Origin: Lepidurus packardi
Taxonomy: Eukaryota; Arthropoda; Branchiopoda; Notostraca; Triopsidae
Length of the DNA stretch: 64,000 nt
Direction: 5' to 3'
Assembly (NCBI GenBank): GCA_023053545.1
Contig: JAKZAN010000004.1
Span: 10,230,001-10,294,000 of the forward strand
The notes under the pieces were generated by a model that was given only the letters and a program-made list of their open reading frames with translations, did not search any database and was not told where the DNA came from. Position 1 is the first letter of the stretch; the number at the start of each line of letters is the position of its first letter. Below, in pieces: positions 20,477 to 32,800 of this stretch. The position numbers and the translations under genes were made by a program.

Positions 20477-22799
20477 ATGGCGGGTTTGGCAGGAAAATTC
20501 ACGGCGCTACCTTCAACCGTGTATAGAGCAGGTAATACGCAATACTTTTCGTTCGGTTTAAGCGTACTTTTCTGTAATTGACCCAAAATCTACCGTGTTT
20601 TCGCTGTTCTTGGCGTAGTGAGGAGACGTAACATTCGTATGCTATCTTCTTATTCTTAATCTTTACTAATGAAACTGTTGGACCTTAACCTCTCGGGCTC
20701 TCGCACACCGTTAGTCAAATACTTCACTATTTTGTGGCCTGGACTGACATTGTTTTTTCATTATTGTCTTCGGATTTTTGTAGGACCTTTGGCTGTACGA
20801 TGCTTTGCGACCTCTCCGGTCACTCCTCAGACTCAAAAAAGGACGTTAGCGAAGCCGAATCAAAAAAACATTGTTTTGGTGGATGCTGTAAGGACTCCAT
20901 TTCTTCTTTCCGGCACCGATTATGCGAAGCTTATGCCCCATGATTTAGCCCGCAGTGCCCTCTTGTAAGTTACCTGCTTGTAATCTTCCTTTCTACAGCG
21001 TTCTAATTGTGTATTACAACTCTAGGAGTCTGGCCAAGCGGACGGATTTGCCCAACGAGTTGATTGACTATATCGTTTTCGGCTCGGTCATCCAAGAAGT
21101 TAAAACCAGCAATGTAGCTCGCGAAGCTGCCTTAAGCGCAGGGTTTTCCGACAGAACCCCAGCCCATACTGTAACAATGGCTTGCATCAGTTCCAATGTA
21201 GCCATTTCAACTTGTGAGTCTAGCTAATAATAATCTAAAATTAAGTTCAAATAAGCCAAAATACTTACTAACGCTTCCGTTTCATTGCTCGTTTAGGTAT
21301 TGGTTACATGAACTCCGGAGTTTATGACGTTTGTGTTGCTGGGGGAGTGGAATTCATGTCGGACGTACCCATTCGTCATTCTCGCCGTATGCGCTCCATC
21401 ATGCTCAAAGCCAACAAGGCTAAAACTACGAGCCAGCGTTTCGGACTCTTGGCCCAAGTCAAGATGGCTGACTTAATCCCAGAAGTAACGACTTTTCCTT
21501 CCTTAAAATCATTCTTATTACTTTTTATTAGTTGCCAGCTGTGGCGGAGTTTTCAACCAACGAGACCATGGGTCATTCTGGCGATCGTTTAGCAGCGGCT
21601 TTTGGAGTGTCTCGTGTAGAACAAGACGAGTTTAGCTTACGCTCACACACCTTGGCCCAAGAAGCGTTTGAGAAAGGTTATTTGACCGATTTACAACCCA
21701 TGCTAGGTATAGCGTTACAAGGTAAAAAGATAAACTCGCTAAGATCATTTTCTTGAAGTGCCGGGAGCCGAGGCTCCTATCACAAAGGACAATGGAGTTC
21801 GTGTATCTACCATGGAGCAGTTGGGTAAGCTCAAGCCAGCCTTCATCAAGCCACATGGCACTGTTACTGCAGCTAATGCTTCTTTCTTGGTAATTTCAAC
21901 GCTAGAAAACGTTCCAAATCTCTTAGTTTATGCTTTCTAGACCGATGGTGCCTCTGCGTGCTTGATTATGACTGAGGAAAAGGCAAAACAGTTGGGCTAC
22001 AAACCCAAAGCCTACTTGCGAGACTTCATTTACGTATCTCAAGACCCCAAAGATCAACTTTTGCTTGGACCCGCGTATGCTACCCCTAAGGTGTTAGAAC
22101 GAGCTGGATTGAGCATGAAAGACATTGACGTATGGGAATTCCACGAAGCTTTCGCGGTAATTTCTTTGCACACGTTTCTGTAGCGTGTTTTAAGCGTTAG
22201 TTTTTCATACCTAGGGACAAATTCTAGCCAACATGAGAGCGATGGATTCAGACTTCTTCGCCCAAACGTACATGGGCCGTCAAGGCAAAGTGGGCGCACC
22301 CCCCATGGAGAAATTTAACAAATGGGGAGGTTCGCTCTCTATTGGACACCCGTTTGCTGCAACTGGAGTCCGGTTGGTAGCCCATGCTGCCAATCGATTA
22401 ATCAGGGAAGATGGTCAGTTTGCTTGCATCGCAGCCTGCGCAGCTGGTGGACAGGTAAATAAGGCTCGTAACTTTCTTTTTTAGGCATGGAGGAGTTGGC
22501 TGAGTTTTCTTCTCATGATAACGCAGCGAACGTTTTCATTTAAGACATGCTAAAGTAACATTGCGCGGGTCTACAGGGCTCTTTGCTTAAAGAAAGGGCA
22601 TTAGAGTAGTATTAAGGCCTTGCACATTTACATCTTTCCTTTGCTTTTAAATACGTATACTTTCAGTCAACAGCAAATGCTTACGCTGCCCTTTAAAAAA
22701 AAAGTTCATTCTATGTTTTATATACGTTTGTACTACGTTTTATATGTTTTTCAGGCTGTGGGCATGATTGTCGAGCGTCACCCTGAAGGCAAAGCATAA
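20477..22799 (+). CDS. HADHB: Mitochondrial trifunctional enzyme subunit beta (3-ketoacyl-CoA thiolase)
   Basis: Nine exons: 20477-20531, 20784-20964, 21026-21213, 21297-21484, 21532-21706, 21759-21889, 21941-22156, 22215-22454, 22755-22799; 1419 nt, 472 residues (human 474). It catalyses the thiolytic step of long-chain fatty-acid beta-oxidation in the inner mitochondrial membrane, in complex with HADHA. The first 35 or so residues form a basic presequence. The nucleophile is Cys132 in TMACISSN, the HEAFA motif lies at the end of exon 7, His423 is in [10 protein letters not shown], and the second catalytic Cys is Cys453 in CAAGGQ. Long blocks such as [19 protein letters not shown] and KPKAYLRDF are near-identical to animal HADHB. 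The last intron is 300 bases. It is convergent with bL32m (228 bases between stops). Confidence 0.97.
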
Positions 22800-23027
22800 T
22801 TGAAAGTATTGGACGACTGGATGGGGAATGAACGATTGAAGATCCAACTGAGGCAGCAAGAAGCCCTCGTTTTAAACAATGCAAAACTTAGGTTATTAGT
22901 AAACGCGACGTATTTCAACTGAAGAAGCTAAAAGAGTGTCCTTTCCATTTTGCGTATCTTTCAAAAACAAACTCATGTACTTTATATCCGAAATTACTGA
23001 ATAGACTAAATTGGACACAAATTTCCA

Positions 23028-23874
23028 TTAGCCCAATTGGGAGGGTTTCACAACTGCCGAGGCATCCGACTCGGCAGTGAGAGTTTTTTGGAGCAAATTC
23101 TTGGTAAACCAAGCTGGTCTTGGTTTCTTCATCTCCACCACTCGCTTACTCTAAAATAGAGAAAATAAATATAATAAAAATAATACATATAAACGAGTAA
23201 AAAAGTTTTGTGACATTCAATCCTGATAGAAGGAAATGAAGTTTTTACCGTTAAAAACTCATCCGAGACGTGTTCCTTTTCGCCTTCGTAGAACACGGCA
23301 ACTTCCTTGTCGATTGGCCGCAATCCAAATTCGTTTACCATGGCCTCTTGCAAAACTTTAGTCTCTGCTTTGACTTTGCCGTAACAATGAGCTAACAAAA
23401 AATAGGTAAGCTGCAAACCAAAAGACTCTAAACTTTAAAGCTTTCAGACATACGGCATAAACGACCAGCTTCATGATGGTGACCGCAGCTTACGCAGGTC
23501 TTAATATCGTATTTGGGTGTCAGGATTTTCCAGCCCCAGTTTCGGCCTCCGTACTTTCGGCACCAGCGCCTTTCTACCGTACGTCTGCAAGTCGGTACGG
23601 CGCGTAAGAACCCGTCGAAAATCTCTTGGACAGAGAAAGGTTTGGGAGATAATTTTGTGACTGACTGTGACAGTCCGTCATGACTAACGAGTATCGGCAG
23701 GAAATCTAAGAAGTCCGTATAATATACAATATTGCAACAATGAAATTTAGCTTGTGCGCTCTACTGACTGCATTTACGATTACCTGCAGGAGGTGGACGA
23801 CGAAAAAAAGCTTGGAAAAACACTCTTTCTACATCGTTAAGTAATTCGCTAATTTGCCTCACTGCTCTGGCCAT
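23028..23874 (-). CDS. MRPL32: Mitochondrial large-subunit ribosomal protein bL32m
   Basis: Four exons: 23784-23874, 23454-23705, 23249-23391, 23028-23150; 609 nt, 202 residues (human 188). The family signature is clear: RRTVERRWCRKYG, then a zinc ribbon with Cys101, Cys104, Cys114 and Cys117 (CVSCGHHHEAGRLCPHC), and then a C-terminal KRVVEMKKPRPAWFTKN that matches the human KR..E....RPSWFTQN. One Cys pair is split across an intron (codon CC|T HC). The long N-terminus is cleaved by the m-AAA protease in mammals and yeast to allow ribosome assembly; the same is likely here. The C-terminus carries about 25 more residues than human. The start lies 75 bases from the inner end of an inserted inverted-repeat element. 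Confidence 0.94.
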
Positions 23875-23948
23875 GTTTTCTTCAGTTTATAATTTTTTTA
23901 AGGGAAAATATAATTGTTTTTGGAAGGCGACACCTAGCGATGTCGGGA

Positions 23949-24187
23949 GCGGTGGTAGGTAAAAGGCGAACGGCGAACCCGTGTGGCGAATACAGTTCGC
24001 CTTGTACATCGAGTGACGCCTGTGATGGCTAGTAAAAGACGAACGGGGGAATAAAGGAGAGCTGAGTCCCTGGCGTCCTTGTGTCGGGGATCGGCGTCCT
24101 TGCGTGTACGGAGTCCTTCTGTCGAGTCGTCCTTGTGTCTAATCCCCCGCCTTTTGCTAGTTCGCCGTTCGCCTTTAATCTACCAAC
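23949..24187. mobile_element. MITE-like element with terminal inverted repeats and GTCGGGA duplication
   Basis: The ends are inverted repeats of about 28 bases: the left arm (23951-23978) contains AAAGGCGAACGGCGAAC and the right arm (24160-24187) contains its reverse complement, GTTCGCCGTTCGCCTTT. The 7-mer GTCGGGA stands at both outer edges (23942-23948 and 24188-24194), a likely target-site duplication. Inside are a second, weaker inverted pair (CTAGTAAAAGACGAAC... and ...CCGCCTTTTGCTAG) and repeats of GTCCTTGTGTC. There is no coding capacity, so it is a non-autonomous DNA transposon. It sits in the promoter side of MRPL32. Confidence 0.75.
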
Positions 24188-24423
24188 GTCGGGAAACAAC
24201 TAGCTCAAAGCTACCTTATCGACGAAATGAAAAGTTCCTCAACAATCTCAATTACAAACGGAAAAGTCAAGACGATAATATATTTCTAAATTAGATATAA
24301 TTTGCAAGTAACACGGACCAATTTGACCCCAGATCCATCCAATAGTAATAAATACCAAGATATGCAATAAATCACGCCGGCAACCGAAGTTTTATAAATG
24401 CCGATTTTCTATGTACGCACACT

Positions 24424-25586
24424 TTAAAAAAATATCTTGGTGTTCAGGTTGGTTTTTGTGCCTCCGTATTCCAAAGGAAGAATGTCCGGGTGAACGTGGT
24501 TATGAAGGGTACTGAGCTTACGTCCATGACAGTAAATCTACGGAAGGAATTACATGATATGGAACCAAAAATAACCCACAGCTTTTTTAAGTTGTTTACT
24601 CTGTTTTTCATCTTCTCCGACAAGAAGGGCTGGACCATTGAAAAAAGCATTCCAAAGAAGAAATGTTCGTTAACAAGATGAATCCCCTTGAAACGAATCG
24701 GAAACGAGTCCTGCAAGTGTTCCAGAATGAATTTGTAACCTTTCACAAGCAAACTTTTTTTTTAAAACAAGTAAGTCACAAACCTGGGCTAGGGCTACTG
24801 ATTTCATGGCGTAAGACGGTGTAAAGTGTCGTGCTTGGGATAAATCGAAATTCTCCATATCGATAATGCAAACGATTCCCGTGATTTGCGTTTCTGGGTC
24901 TTCCAACAGTGTTTCAAGGAAGGCGACCATGACTCGAAAAGCGTGTTCTAGCGAACACTCACTCGGATTCCAACGACCTGGAATGCACGATTCATAACCC
25001 CATTGTACACTAACAAGGGCCTTATTTCTCTTTGTTGTTTACCAGCTCTGAATATGAAAACCGGGCAGCCTCTACTATCCTTATCGGGTAAAAGCAAATG
25101 CAACTCCTGCTTAATAGCATGGCCCATCTCCGTCATTGGGATATTGAATAAATTCGGACTATTCCTTCGCAAATGTACGTAATTTTTTAACTATATCAAT
25201 TCGTCCATAAGTTCTTATGCAACATTGGTATTCATTATCGTGTCCATACCAATTTGACAGCTCGGTCAATATTGAATTTCCGTGCGCGCAAAAACTTGAG
25301 TAAGAAGTGTGAATCAGTAGGACAATCCAACGACATACCTACAAAAACATAAAAACAAAGTAGGGTACGAGATGTTAATCGCTCCACGTAAACGTAAATT
25401 ACTTTGCACACGGTTACGAAAGTTTTGGATAACTACATGAAGTTGACGGCTGTCTTCGCCCAATTCCACTTCAGCTTGCTTTAGTCGCTCTGCGGATAAC
25501 GTCTTTTGACTATGATCAGCTTTATTCAAATACCACTCTATAGTACAGGGTAGAAATTCTTTCGGGTTCACAATGGGGTTTTCCAT
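24424..25586 (-). CDS. CRAL-TRIO domain lipid-transfer protein (TTPA/clavesin-like)
   Basis: Six exons: 25403-25586, 25250-25338, 25043-25190, 24784-24977, 24600-24710, 24424-24537; 840 nt, 279 residues. The family is clear: a CRAL-TRIO N-terminal helix set with HFLLKFLRARKFNIDRAVKL (about residues 68-87), then the lipid-binding domain with GCPVFIFRAG-RWNP, ITGIVCIIDMENF, a hinge with PIRFKGIHLVNEHFFF and the C-terminal HPDILPLEYGGT. Such proteins carry small hydrophobic ligands (tocopherol, retinal, phosphoinositides) between membranes. The RAG-RWNP junction requires a 65-base intron that lies in an open frame, so a naive reading would shift frame. Which ligand it binds cannot be told. The start is ATG 25586. 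Confidence 0.9.
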
Positions 25587-27890
25587 CCTCGTAGCTTGCA
25601 AGCTTGCACTGCTCTGGTAACGTTTGCGGCTGAGCAGGTATCTAAATCGGATTCAGCAACAGCAAGAGAAATTTAAATAAAACAACGAACTGGAAAAAGC
25701 AGGCGACTTCAGACGCGATTCTCAAAAAACAAATGAAAGCGAAAGTTGAAAGTAAGATGCAAATCACAAATCTATAATGCGGTGCACCCAAGGGTTATCA
25801 CCCAAGCCAAGTTACCAACCTTTTTGCTCCCCACCAGTCAAACCTAGTACACAGGCATCAAGCAACTAATGTCGAATGTTACAAGGGAAAGCAAAATTAT
25901 AACTTACCCCTACGTTTTCGTGGTAGAAAGCTAAAATAATTAGGGTCAGGTTAGGTCCTGCCTTTGACCTGAATGTCCGGTGACCTTTCTTGGAATCTGT
26001 AGTTTTTCCCTATCTTGCACCGTACATTCGTACCCACAACAGGACGAGTACGAATGCAAGTTCTTGGAACGCGCAGCCGAGTGGATTCGAATATGGAAGG
26101 ATACAGACCCTGCACTGTGGTAGTTGCAAACAGAGCGAAATTATATCTCATTTAAAATAAAAAGCCCAGTACGTTCTAGCGTAGCTTGTCGTTGACTTGG
26201 GATTAGGTTGGCTTGGCGGGAACGAACGTGTTGAAAACGTAAACAAATGGCGAATGTAAATTATATCCAGTGCGAATAAAATCCATTCGAATAAAAGATA
26301 ACATAAAGAATTGCAGTATCTAGCAGCTGCATCTTTTCTTATAGAAAATGTCTCTTATTATTATACTACAAATTCTATACAAAACTATCACTGAAAGAAA
26401 TAATTTAATCCTTTTGCAGCTTACAATGGGTAGTGTTCCTATGGGTCTAATTATGAAGGTCACTAAAGTGATTACACACAAGCTAAGTAATCCAAGTAGA
26501 AAACAAAGGTCACCAGTCAAGTTAGGGCATCAGCGAAACCTTGACCGGTGACACTTTGGACATTAACCCCTCTTCTGCGTGGGGTTACTTACCGCAAGAA
26601 TGTATTTGTATAAATAAACAGCGAGGCTTTCTTATTCACTTAATAGTTTGTACCGTCATTTCCTTTACGGTACAAAAGATTCGACGTTATTATTGTTTCT
26701 GTTGAGTACATAGAAACTAGAGCGAGGGTTCTTTTTTCAATCATGAAAAAAATAACATTTTGTCCAACACGGATGGTTGCTAATAAGCTTGAGCTGGAAA
26801 AGAGAAAATAAAAGAAAGCAGCAAGAAGACCTTGTGAAAGGGATTTCCGTTTCCTTGAAGCAAACATCGTTATCATACAGAAGGGAGCAAATAAATCGGC
26901 AAATACGTAGCCATCGCCAAATGACTTGAACTGCCCCGCATGCTCCCAAGTCGCCAAAGTTGGCGAAAGGTCGTTGGCCACACTGAATATATACATAGAA
27001 CTATAGAATACTATTAACATGTGATCAAAGTATTAATCAACACGTTCTCCGGATTTAGATAAAAAAATTTGTAATGTAAACCGGAATTAAAACTGAGACT
27101 AGCGTGTCACTGTCAACAGTGAAAACCGTTTAATACGACACAGCTTAGCATGAAAAACATGTTAACACAAAATGTATTCCGGTCCGGACAAAACGCTATG
27201 TAATTCCATACATTTGTTTCCTTTTAACACGAAACAAAAACCGCTCACCAGGAAAAAGTTTCGCGTCTCGGAGAAACGGCAAGGTAGTTTTGTTGCAACA
27301 AAATATTTTGGGAAGGACAAAGTACTTTTGTCTTCTAACCAGCTGTTTCCCTCTGCCAATGGGAAGGGTTGTAGAGCCTTAAACATCCCGGACTGAAGTT
27401 CACATTTGTGTCGTTCTCGACCCAATCAGACTGTGGGCAATCAAAACATTTTGTTTTTATATACAGTCTGTTAAAATGCTTTAAAATGTTCTATGTGTGC
27501 TTTAAAATATATAGACTGTCAATGTACGAGTATGAATTTGAATATTAACTCTGTTATCACGACAGTTTTTTATTATTAACTAGGATTTCGCATATATCTT
27601 AACTCGAGTTCCTTTTCACACGAACAAATATTCCGGTCTCCTCGTTTGGCGTTAAACAGTTTTCACTGTATTATCATCTATCATCTGATGTTCATAGTAT
27701 TCTTTTTGCTGGTATTCTTTTTTGCTGGTTGCGTTCGCCATCTAGGAACGAAGGCTGAAGTTAAGGTTAAGGTCTTTTGTATGTTTTGCCATTAGCATTA
27801 CATGCTGCTGGGTTTTGCAGTAGACATCGAAAAAAAAAGTCAAATTCAAAGGTCAAATAAATACGTTATTTTCTTTATAATTGTTAGTAG
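25587..27890. other. Intergenic upstream of PDSS1, one transposon-like element
   Basis: A+T-rich sequence between divergent genes (CRAL-TRIO - and PDSS1 +). The only structure I can support is the inverted-repeat element at 27117-27668. A minus frame at 26640-27020 has hydrophobic stretches but no start context, family or splice support, so I do not call it. Confidence 0.5.
27117..27668. mobile_element. Mariner-like MITE, copy 1
   Basis: The left end CAGTGAAAACCGTTTAA (27117-27133) matches the reverse complement of the right end TTAAACAGTTTTCACTG (27652-27668). A TA dinucleotide follows the right end; the left one is degraded (AA). The interior has no open frame with a transposase signature. 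The inner 5' part (TTAGCATGAA, ATTCCGGTCCGGAC, ACGCTATG, CATACATTTGTTTCC) is shared with a second copy at 34797-35173, which shows it is a dispersed family. At 552 bp it is longer than copy 2. Confidence 0.75.
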
Positions 27891-29386
27891 ATGGCGACGA
27901 AGATTCCTCACTTGCATAGAGGATTGAGTGGTTTAAGGCTCTTTAATAGTTCCTTAACCAAGTTTTGCGCGCTAGGAAATCCGAAAGCGATACATTGCCA
28001 TGTAGTAAGAAAAACGTGACTATCTCTAGTTGCTAGTTTAGAATTTTCTCTATTAGTATATTTTGTAGACGCTACGATGCCAAAACTTAACTTCCTCTGC
28101 CATGCCAAATGCTCAATTCTGGGATGGACCCCATGGAGGATCTCAATTAATGCCAGAAGCGGAACGGACTTCTATTTCGATACCTGTTAATCCATACGAT
28201 GTGATCAAAGACGACTTGGATGGAATTTACACTGATATCAAGAAAGTACCTTTTAACTGTGTATTTTTGTTTGCAATGAATCTAATAACCTGTTTAGGAA
28301 CTTGCCAATGACAGAGAGGATCTCCAGTTTCTCACAAATTATTACTTTGATGGCCAAGGAAAAGCTATTCGTCCCACCATAACTCTTCTCATGGCTCATG
28401 CCATCAACGTTTCGCTTTCAAACCATTCTCGGTAAAAATATGCCTTACATTTTTGGCTAGAGCTGAGTATTAAATTTAAATTGAAAGAAGGAGCCTGCTG
28501 GCAGCTCAGAGACAAGTCGCAATGGTATCCGAGATGTTTCACACAGCTTCACTAGTCCATGATGATGTTATTGACATGGCTGACAAGCGAAGAGGTAAAC
28601 TGAGCATCAATAAGGTCTCCGGCCAACAAAAGGCAGTCATGTCTGGGGATTATATAATTGCTATCGCTGCGCGAATGCTGGCTCAGTTACGCAGCGATGA
28701 AGTTGTCATAATACTCTCTTATGTGTTAAGAGACCTGGTCAATGGCGAGTTTATGCAAATGGGAGCCAAAGCAGAGGACAAATCAGTATTTGACCACTAT
28801 TTAACCAAAACTTTTATGAAGACAGCTAGTTTGATAGCATATAGCTGTCAAGCGGTAAGTTTAAATCAATCTAGAAAGAAGATAACGTCCTTTAGCTAGT
28901 GATTTAAATAGGTATGCTCGTTGAGTGGGGGAGATGCTGCAATGCATGAAGCTGCCTTCCAATACGGAAAGAACGTAGGTATTGCGTTTCAGTTGGTGGA
29001 TGATTTACTCGATTTCGTATCGTCTTCTGAACAAATGGGCAAAACTACAGCCGCGGATCTCAAATTAGGCTTAGCTACTGCCCCTGTACTTTTCGCCGCA
29101 CAAAAGGTGTTTTTCTCGTAGTTTAAACTTGACGTGCTGGTATGCTAATCCTCTTCTTTTGTAGTTTCCCGACTTGAACACATTAATTCAGAGGAGGTTT
29201 TCCGGCGAAGGCGATGTGGAAAGAGCGTTTCAGTACGTTATGGAATCCGATGGACTGCAACGGACGAGACAACTGGCGGCAGAGTATTGCATTGAAGCGG
29301 TGAAACACACAAATAACTTGGCGCCGTCAGTCTACCAAAAAGCGCTTGTATCCATTACCGACAAAGTGCTCAACAGATCGAAATAG
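27891..29386 (+). CDS. PDSS1: All-trans polyprenyl diphosphate synthase subunit 1 (ubiquinone side chain)
   Basis: Six exons: 27891-28001, 28069-28245, 28298-28431, 28491-28854, 28912-29106, 29165-29386; 1203 nt, 400 residues (human 415). It makes the long isoprenoid tail of coenzyme Q in mitochondria, normally with PDSS2. The first exon and start of the second form a basic Ser/Leu-rich presequence. The first Asp-rich motif is DDVID (165-169) within HTASLVHDDVIDMADKRRG, and the second is DDLLD (292-296) within GKNVGIAFQLVDDLLDF. GEFMQMGAK and TAADLKLGLATAPVLFA are also family blocks. The human sequence has DD where this has DM after the first motif. An AATAAA is at 29482-29487. POP1 follows in tandem. 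Confidence 0.96.
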
Positions 29387-29893
29387 TACAGGACTAGAGC
29401 CTCGGTTAGTCTGCTTAAATCAGAAATTTTATATTATATGGCGATTAGGCGAATCTTGTATTCTATATAATACAAAGTGATAATAAACCTATTGCAAGCA
29501 TAACTCCATGAATGTTCCAGAACTTTATTTCATTGTAGCAATTTCCTTTTTTCATCCTTTGATCTTTTTTCATTGTAGCAATCTTCCTTCTACCATCGTT
29601 TGATCTTTTTTCCTTGTAGCAAGTTTCCTTTTATCATCCCTTGATCAAAGTAAAAAGTATACGCGTGTTCATGAATGAACGAACGATGCATGAGAGTCGG
29701 ATGCATGGAATGCTCGAACAGAACGCTATATTTACCTTTAGACCCGAGCACGTGTAGCTTGGGTTGTGTACAAAAGCGTTTTGAACTCTTTGGCTATTTT
29801 TATAAGTTAAACGTCCAGTTAAACTTACAGACCCTTTGGTTACAGTTTAGAGCGCTGTTGGAAACCTTGGTTAATGCTGAAGTGACCAGAATA
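29387..29893. other. Interval between PDSS1 and POP1
   Basis: It contains the PDSS1 poly(A) signal (29482-29487), a 40-base tandem repeat (29525-29646) and then the POP1 promoter and 5' UTR. The frame of POP1 exon 1 stays open back to 29675, but the extra sequence is not like the family, so it is taken as 5' UTR. Confidence 0.5.
29525..29646. repeat. Tandem repeat, 40-41 bp unit, about 3 copies
   Basis: The word CATTGTAGCA or CCTTGTAGCA occurs at 29531, 29571 and 29612, each followed by a pyrimidine-rich block and then by TTTGATC or CTTGATC. Units differ at several positions, so the array is not recent. It lies between the PDSS1 poly(A) site and the POP1 start. Confidence 0.75.
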
Positions 29894-32800
29894 ATGGAAG
29901 AAACTACGGAAAATAAAGAATTTGACATAATTCGAGGAGGCAATTTAGCTCTGCCTTCGGATGTTTCCCTTCTCCAGTTTGCTGCAGCTAGAGCAGAAGA
30001 AATCGCCGCTCTGACATTAGCCATAGGTTAGTTTTCACACTAAAAGTAATTTTTGAAATTATAAACTTATAGAATTCTTATTTCTACTAGAAAACCCTAA
30101 CAAGACTGCTCTGATATTCCAAAAACTTCCTCGTCATCTCAGAAGGAGGGCGATGAGCCATGTGCCTAATCGTATGCCCAGAAAAGTCAGAGAAGCTCAT
30201 AAAGCTCAAGTATGACTAACTAAATTCCTATCTTCAGGGCCTTGGAAATGAACCTAAATGCATAAATATTGTATTTATAGATGGCAAAGAGTGGAGTTTC
30301 CAAAGTTAATAAACGACCTAGTCGCAAATATCGACGCAGACCAAGAAACTTGCTGGACGAGTACAACCGACGCCAACAAGACAACATTTGGCTCGAGACA
30401 CACATTTGGCATGCCAAAAGGTAACGTTATAAACCTTCCCTCCTTCAACAGTTTTATGAATTATCGGCTTTTACAGGTTCCACATGACTGAAAAGTGGGG
30501 CTATAAGTTGCCAAATTACCCCAATGATCGCAGCTTTCGAGCATGCTACCGTGCCATAGCAAAGCACTGTTTGCTCCAAGTAAAACAAGACAAACTTTTT
30601 CTTAACATGTTTTTCAAGCCTAATTAATCTCTGTTAATAAGGACGTATCTTATCTGTGCTGCGTTGAGCTCCGGGGAAGTGAAACGGAAATCAAACAAGG
30701 ATTCCTGCGTCTTTCTTCGCCGGAAACTACATTATTCAGTCCAGAGCACGCTAACGGCCAACAAGAAGGCAAATTGACCATCTTTGCATGTGACTCGTAC
30801 CCTTGTAACGCTCTGGGGGAAGTCTCTTTTCATTGGCAGTACTCAGAAGCCGTCCAGGACCGCGTGTTATGGTTGTGGATCCATCCCGCGTCGTACAAGG
30901 AGATCCTTACCGAGATTACATCCATTTTTGTATTAACTGAACTTCCAAGTCAAGATTCTAGTGAAGTTAATGGCTTGGGATTCAACGATAAGGTAACTGC
31001 CAAGAAACTGGCCGTTAAAAACTTGGATCGCAGCCCTCGTTGGCACAATGTCTCAGCCTCGATCCAGATGGTAGTGTTGAAGGACACTTTGAACCGTTTT
31101 CGACTGATTGGGCCTTTAGCTGCGCCTATTTTACAGCACGTCTTGCAGTCAGCCGACATTGAAATTGCAGCCAGTGAACAGAAAGACGAGCCTGCCAGGA
31201 AAAAGCTAAAGTTGGACCTCCAAAACCCGACTGAGGGCCAGTGTTGGTGGCAGGACTTTTATCATGACAGTAAGCACCCTGAGCGACCAATTTGTCATCA
31301 ACTACAAAGGAACATATGGAGCACCCTTGCGCGACCCTTAAATACGGTAAAGCCGCATTCTATTGTGCCTTTAACCGTACGGGACCCGCGTTTGCTCCTG
31401 CCACCGAAACGCACCAAAGCGTTAACCGCTCCTGAAGACATAGAAGCAGAAACGGAAGAAAAAGCGGAAAACGGGGATGTTATCGACGTTGATTCTCGAG
31501 CTCTGCTGTCTCCTTTCTGGGACATCAAAATCAGGAATGCCGCAACAATGCAGAGGCTCTCGGACCATGAAATCAATCAGATGCGTTCCAAACTTCTGGT
31601 GCCAGGGACGAGCCTAAGCCTGGGTGACCGCGAGTCGCGTATTCCCGTACTTCTCATACAATTACCTAACCCCAGCCCACAAACTCAGGGTAAATATTTT
31701 GAGCTGGGCTATTCAAGTTGCTCCTTTCATGAGCTGCGTTCGTTTCGACGAAAGTTTAAGTCGACTTAAGCGTTCGAGATGGGTAAACTTCGGGCTTGTA
31801 AGCGCTTTATTTAGCTAGCCGACTTAGACTTTAAAAGATATGTTATACAGTACAAAACGAACGCGGCTATGGAGTGCACCCAAATTCCCGACCACTAATG
31901 ACAATCCTTTTTCTTTCGTTACAGGCTTTGGATTAGGCTGGGATTTGGTATGCCCAGCAGGGTGGGGCATGGCGTTTTGGATGAACCTCGTCTACCGCGG
32001 GGGACGCGTGGGTGGATTGAAGGAATCGCGAGGATTTCATTATGAATCCGGCGTTTTGGACCCGAATATCGACTGGCCTGATACGCCGTCCGGCCAGCGA
32101 GAGTTGGCGCTCCGAGAAAAAGAGCTGAGCGAGGAGTATTTCAAGAAACCACCCAAGAACCGGGCCAACTACATCAAGTTGGGAACGTCCTGTCCGTTCG
32201 TCCCACATTGGAATCAGTTAGTACGCGACTGGTATACTGGTGGTACAGCTGCCGATTGGTACACGCTAAGATGGCCTAGTCGTCAGCTGGAGCAGTTGCG
32301 ACTCGTATGGTCGTCGACGGGAAACGCTCTGCCAGAAGACGTGTCTTGGCTGCGAGAGTCCTTGGCGTCGCAACCTTGTCTGGTGGCCGTCCAGGTTGTG
32401 TGTCTGGGCAAGGGGAAGCCCGAGTCGAACGCCTCCATCAGTCTTCCCACTGATGAAGATTTGCAGACACTGACACTGGACGCTGCCTTCGTCGGGCCGG
32501 TTGAAGCCTTGCACGCTGACCGCAACGCGAACTTGCGGAAGAAAATGCGAGAGGAGCACGAAAAGGAGCTGAAGAAGCTGCGCCGAAAACGGGTTCAAGC
32601 CAAGCAGTCTGGCGATACGGATCGGATCCAAGCGAATCAGCGCCAGAGCCAAGACGTCTGCAACCAGTTTAACGAGAAGACGCGGAATTTATGGCTGCCC
32701 CATGAAAGTCACGTTGAAGAGGTAGCAAAACAACAACAAGAAAAAGAGTCCATTAAAGCGGCTGGTTCGAGGAACATTATCGGCTTTTGTTCTCATGCTG

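Noticed and set aside
24950-25060. Apparent frameshift in the CRAL-TRIO gene
   Set aside because: The open frame runs through a 65-base GTAAAC...CCAG intron. Removing it restores the conserved RAG-RWNP junction, so there is no frameshift.
26640-27020. 126-codon hydrophobic minus frame upstream of PDSS1
   Set aside because: The hydrophobic look comes from T-rich codons in an A+T-rich spacer. There is no motif or exon border.
29675-29893. N-terminal extension of POP1 in the open frame upstream of ATG 29894
   Set aside because: The extra residues do not resemble the family, and the stretch is where the promoter and 5' UTR should be.
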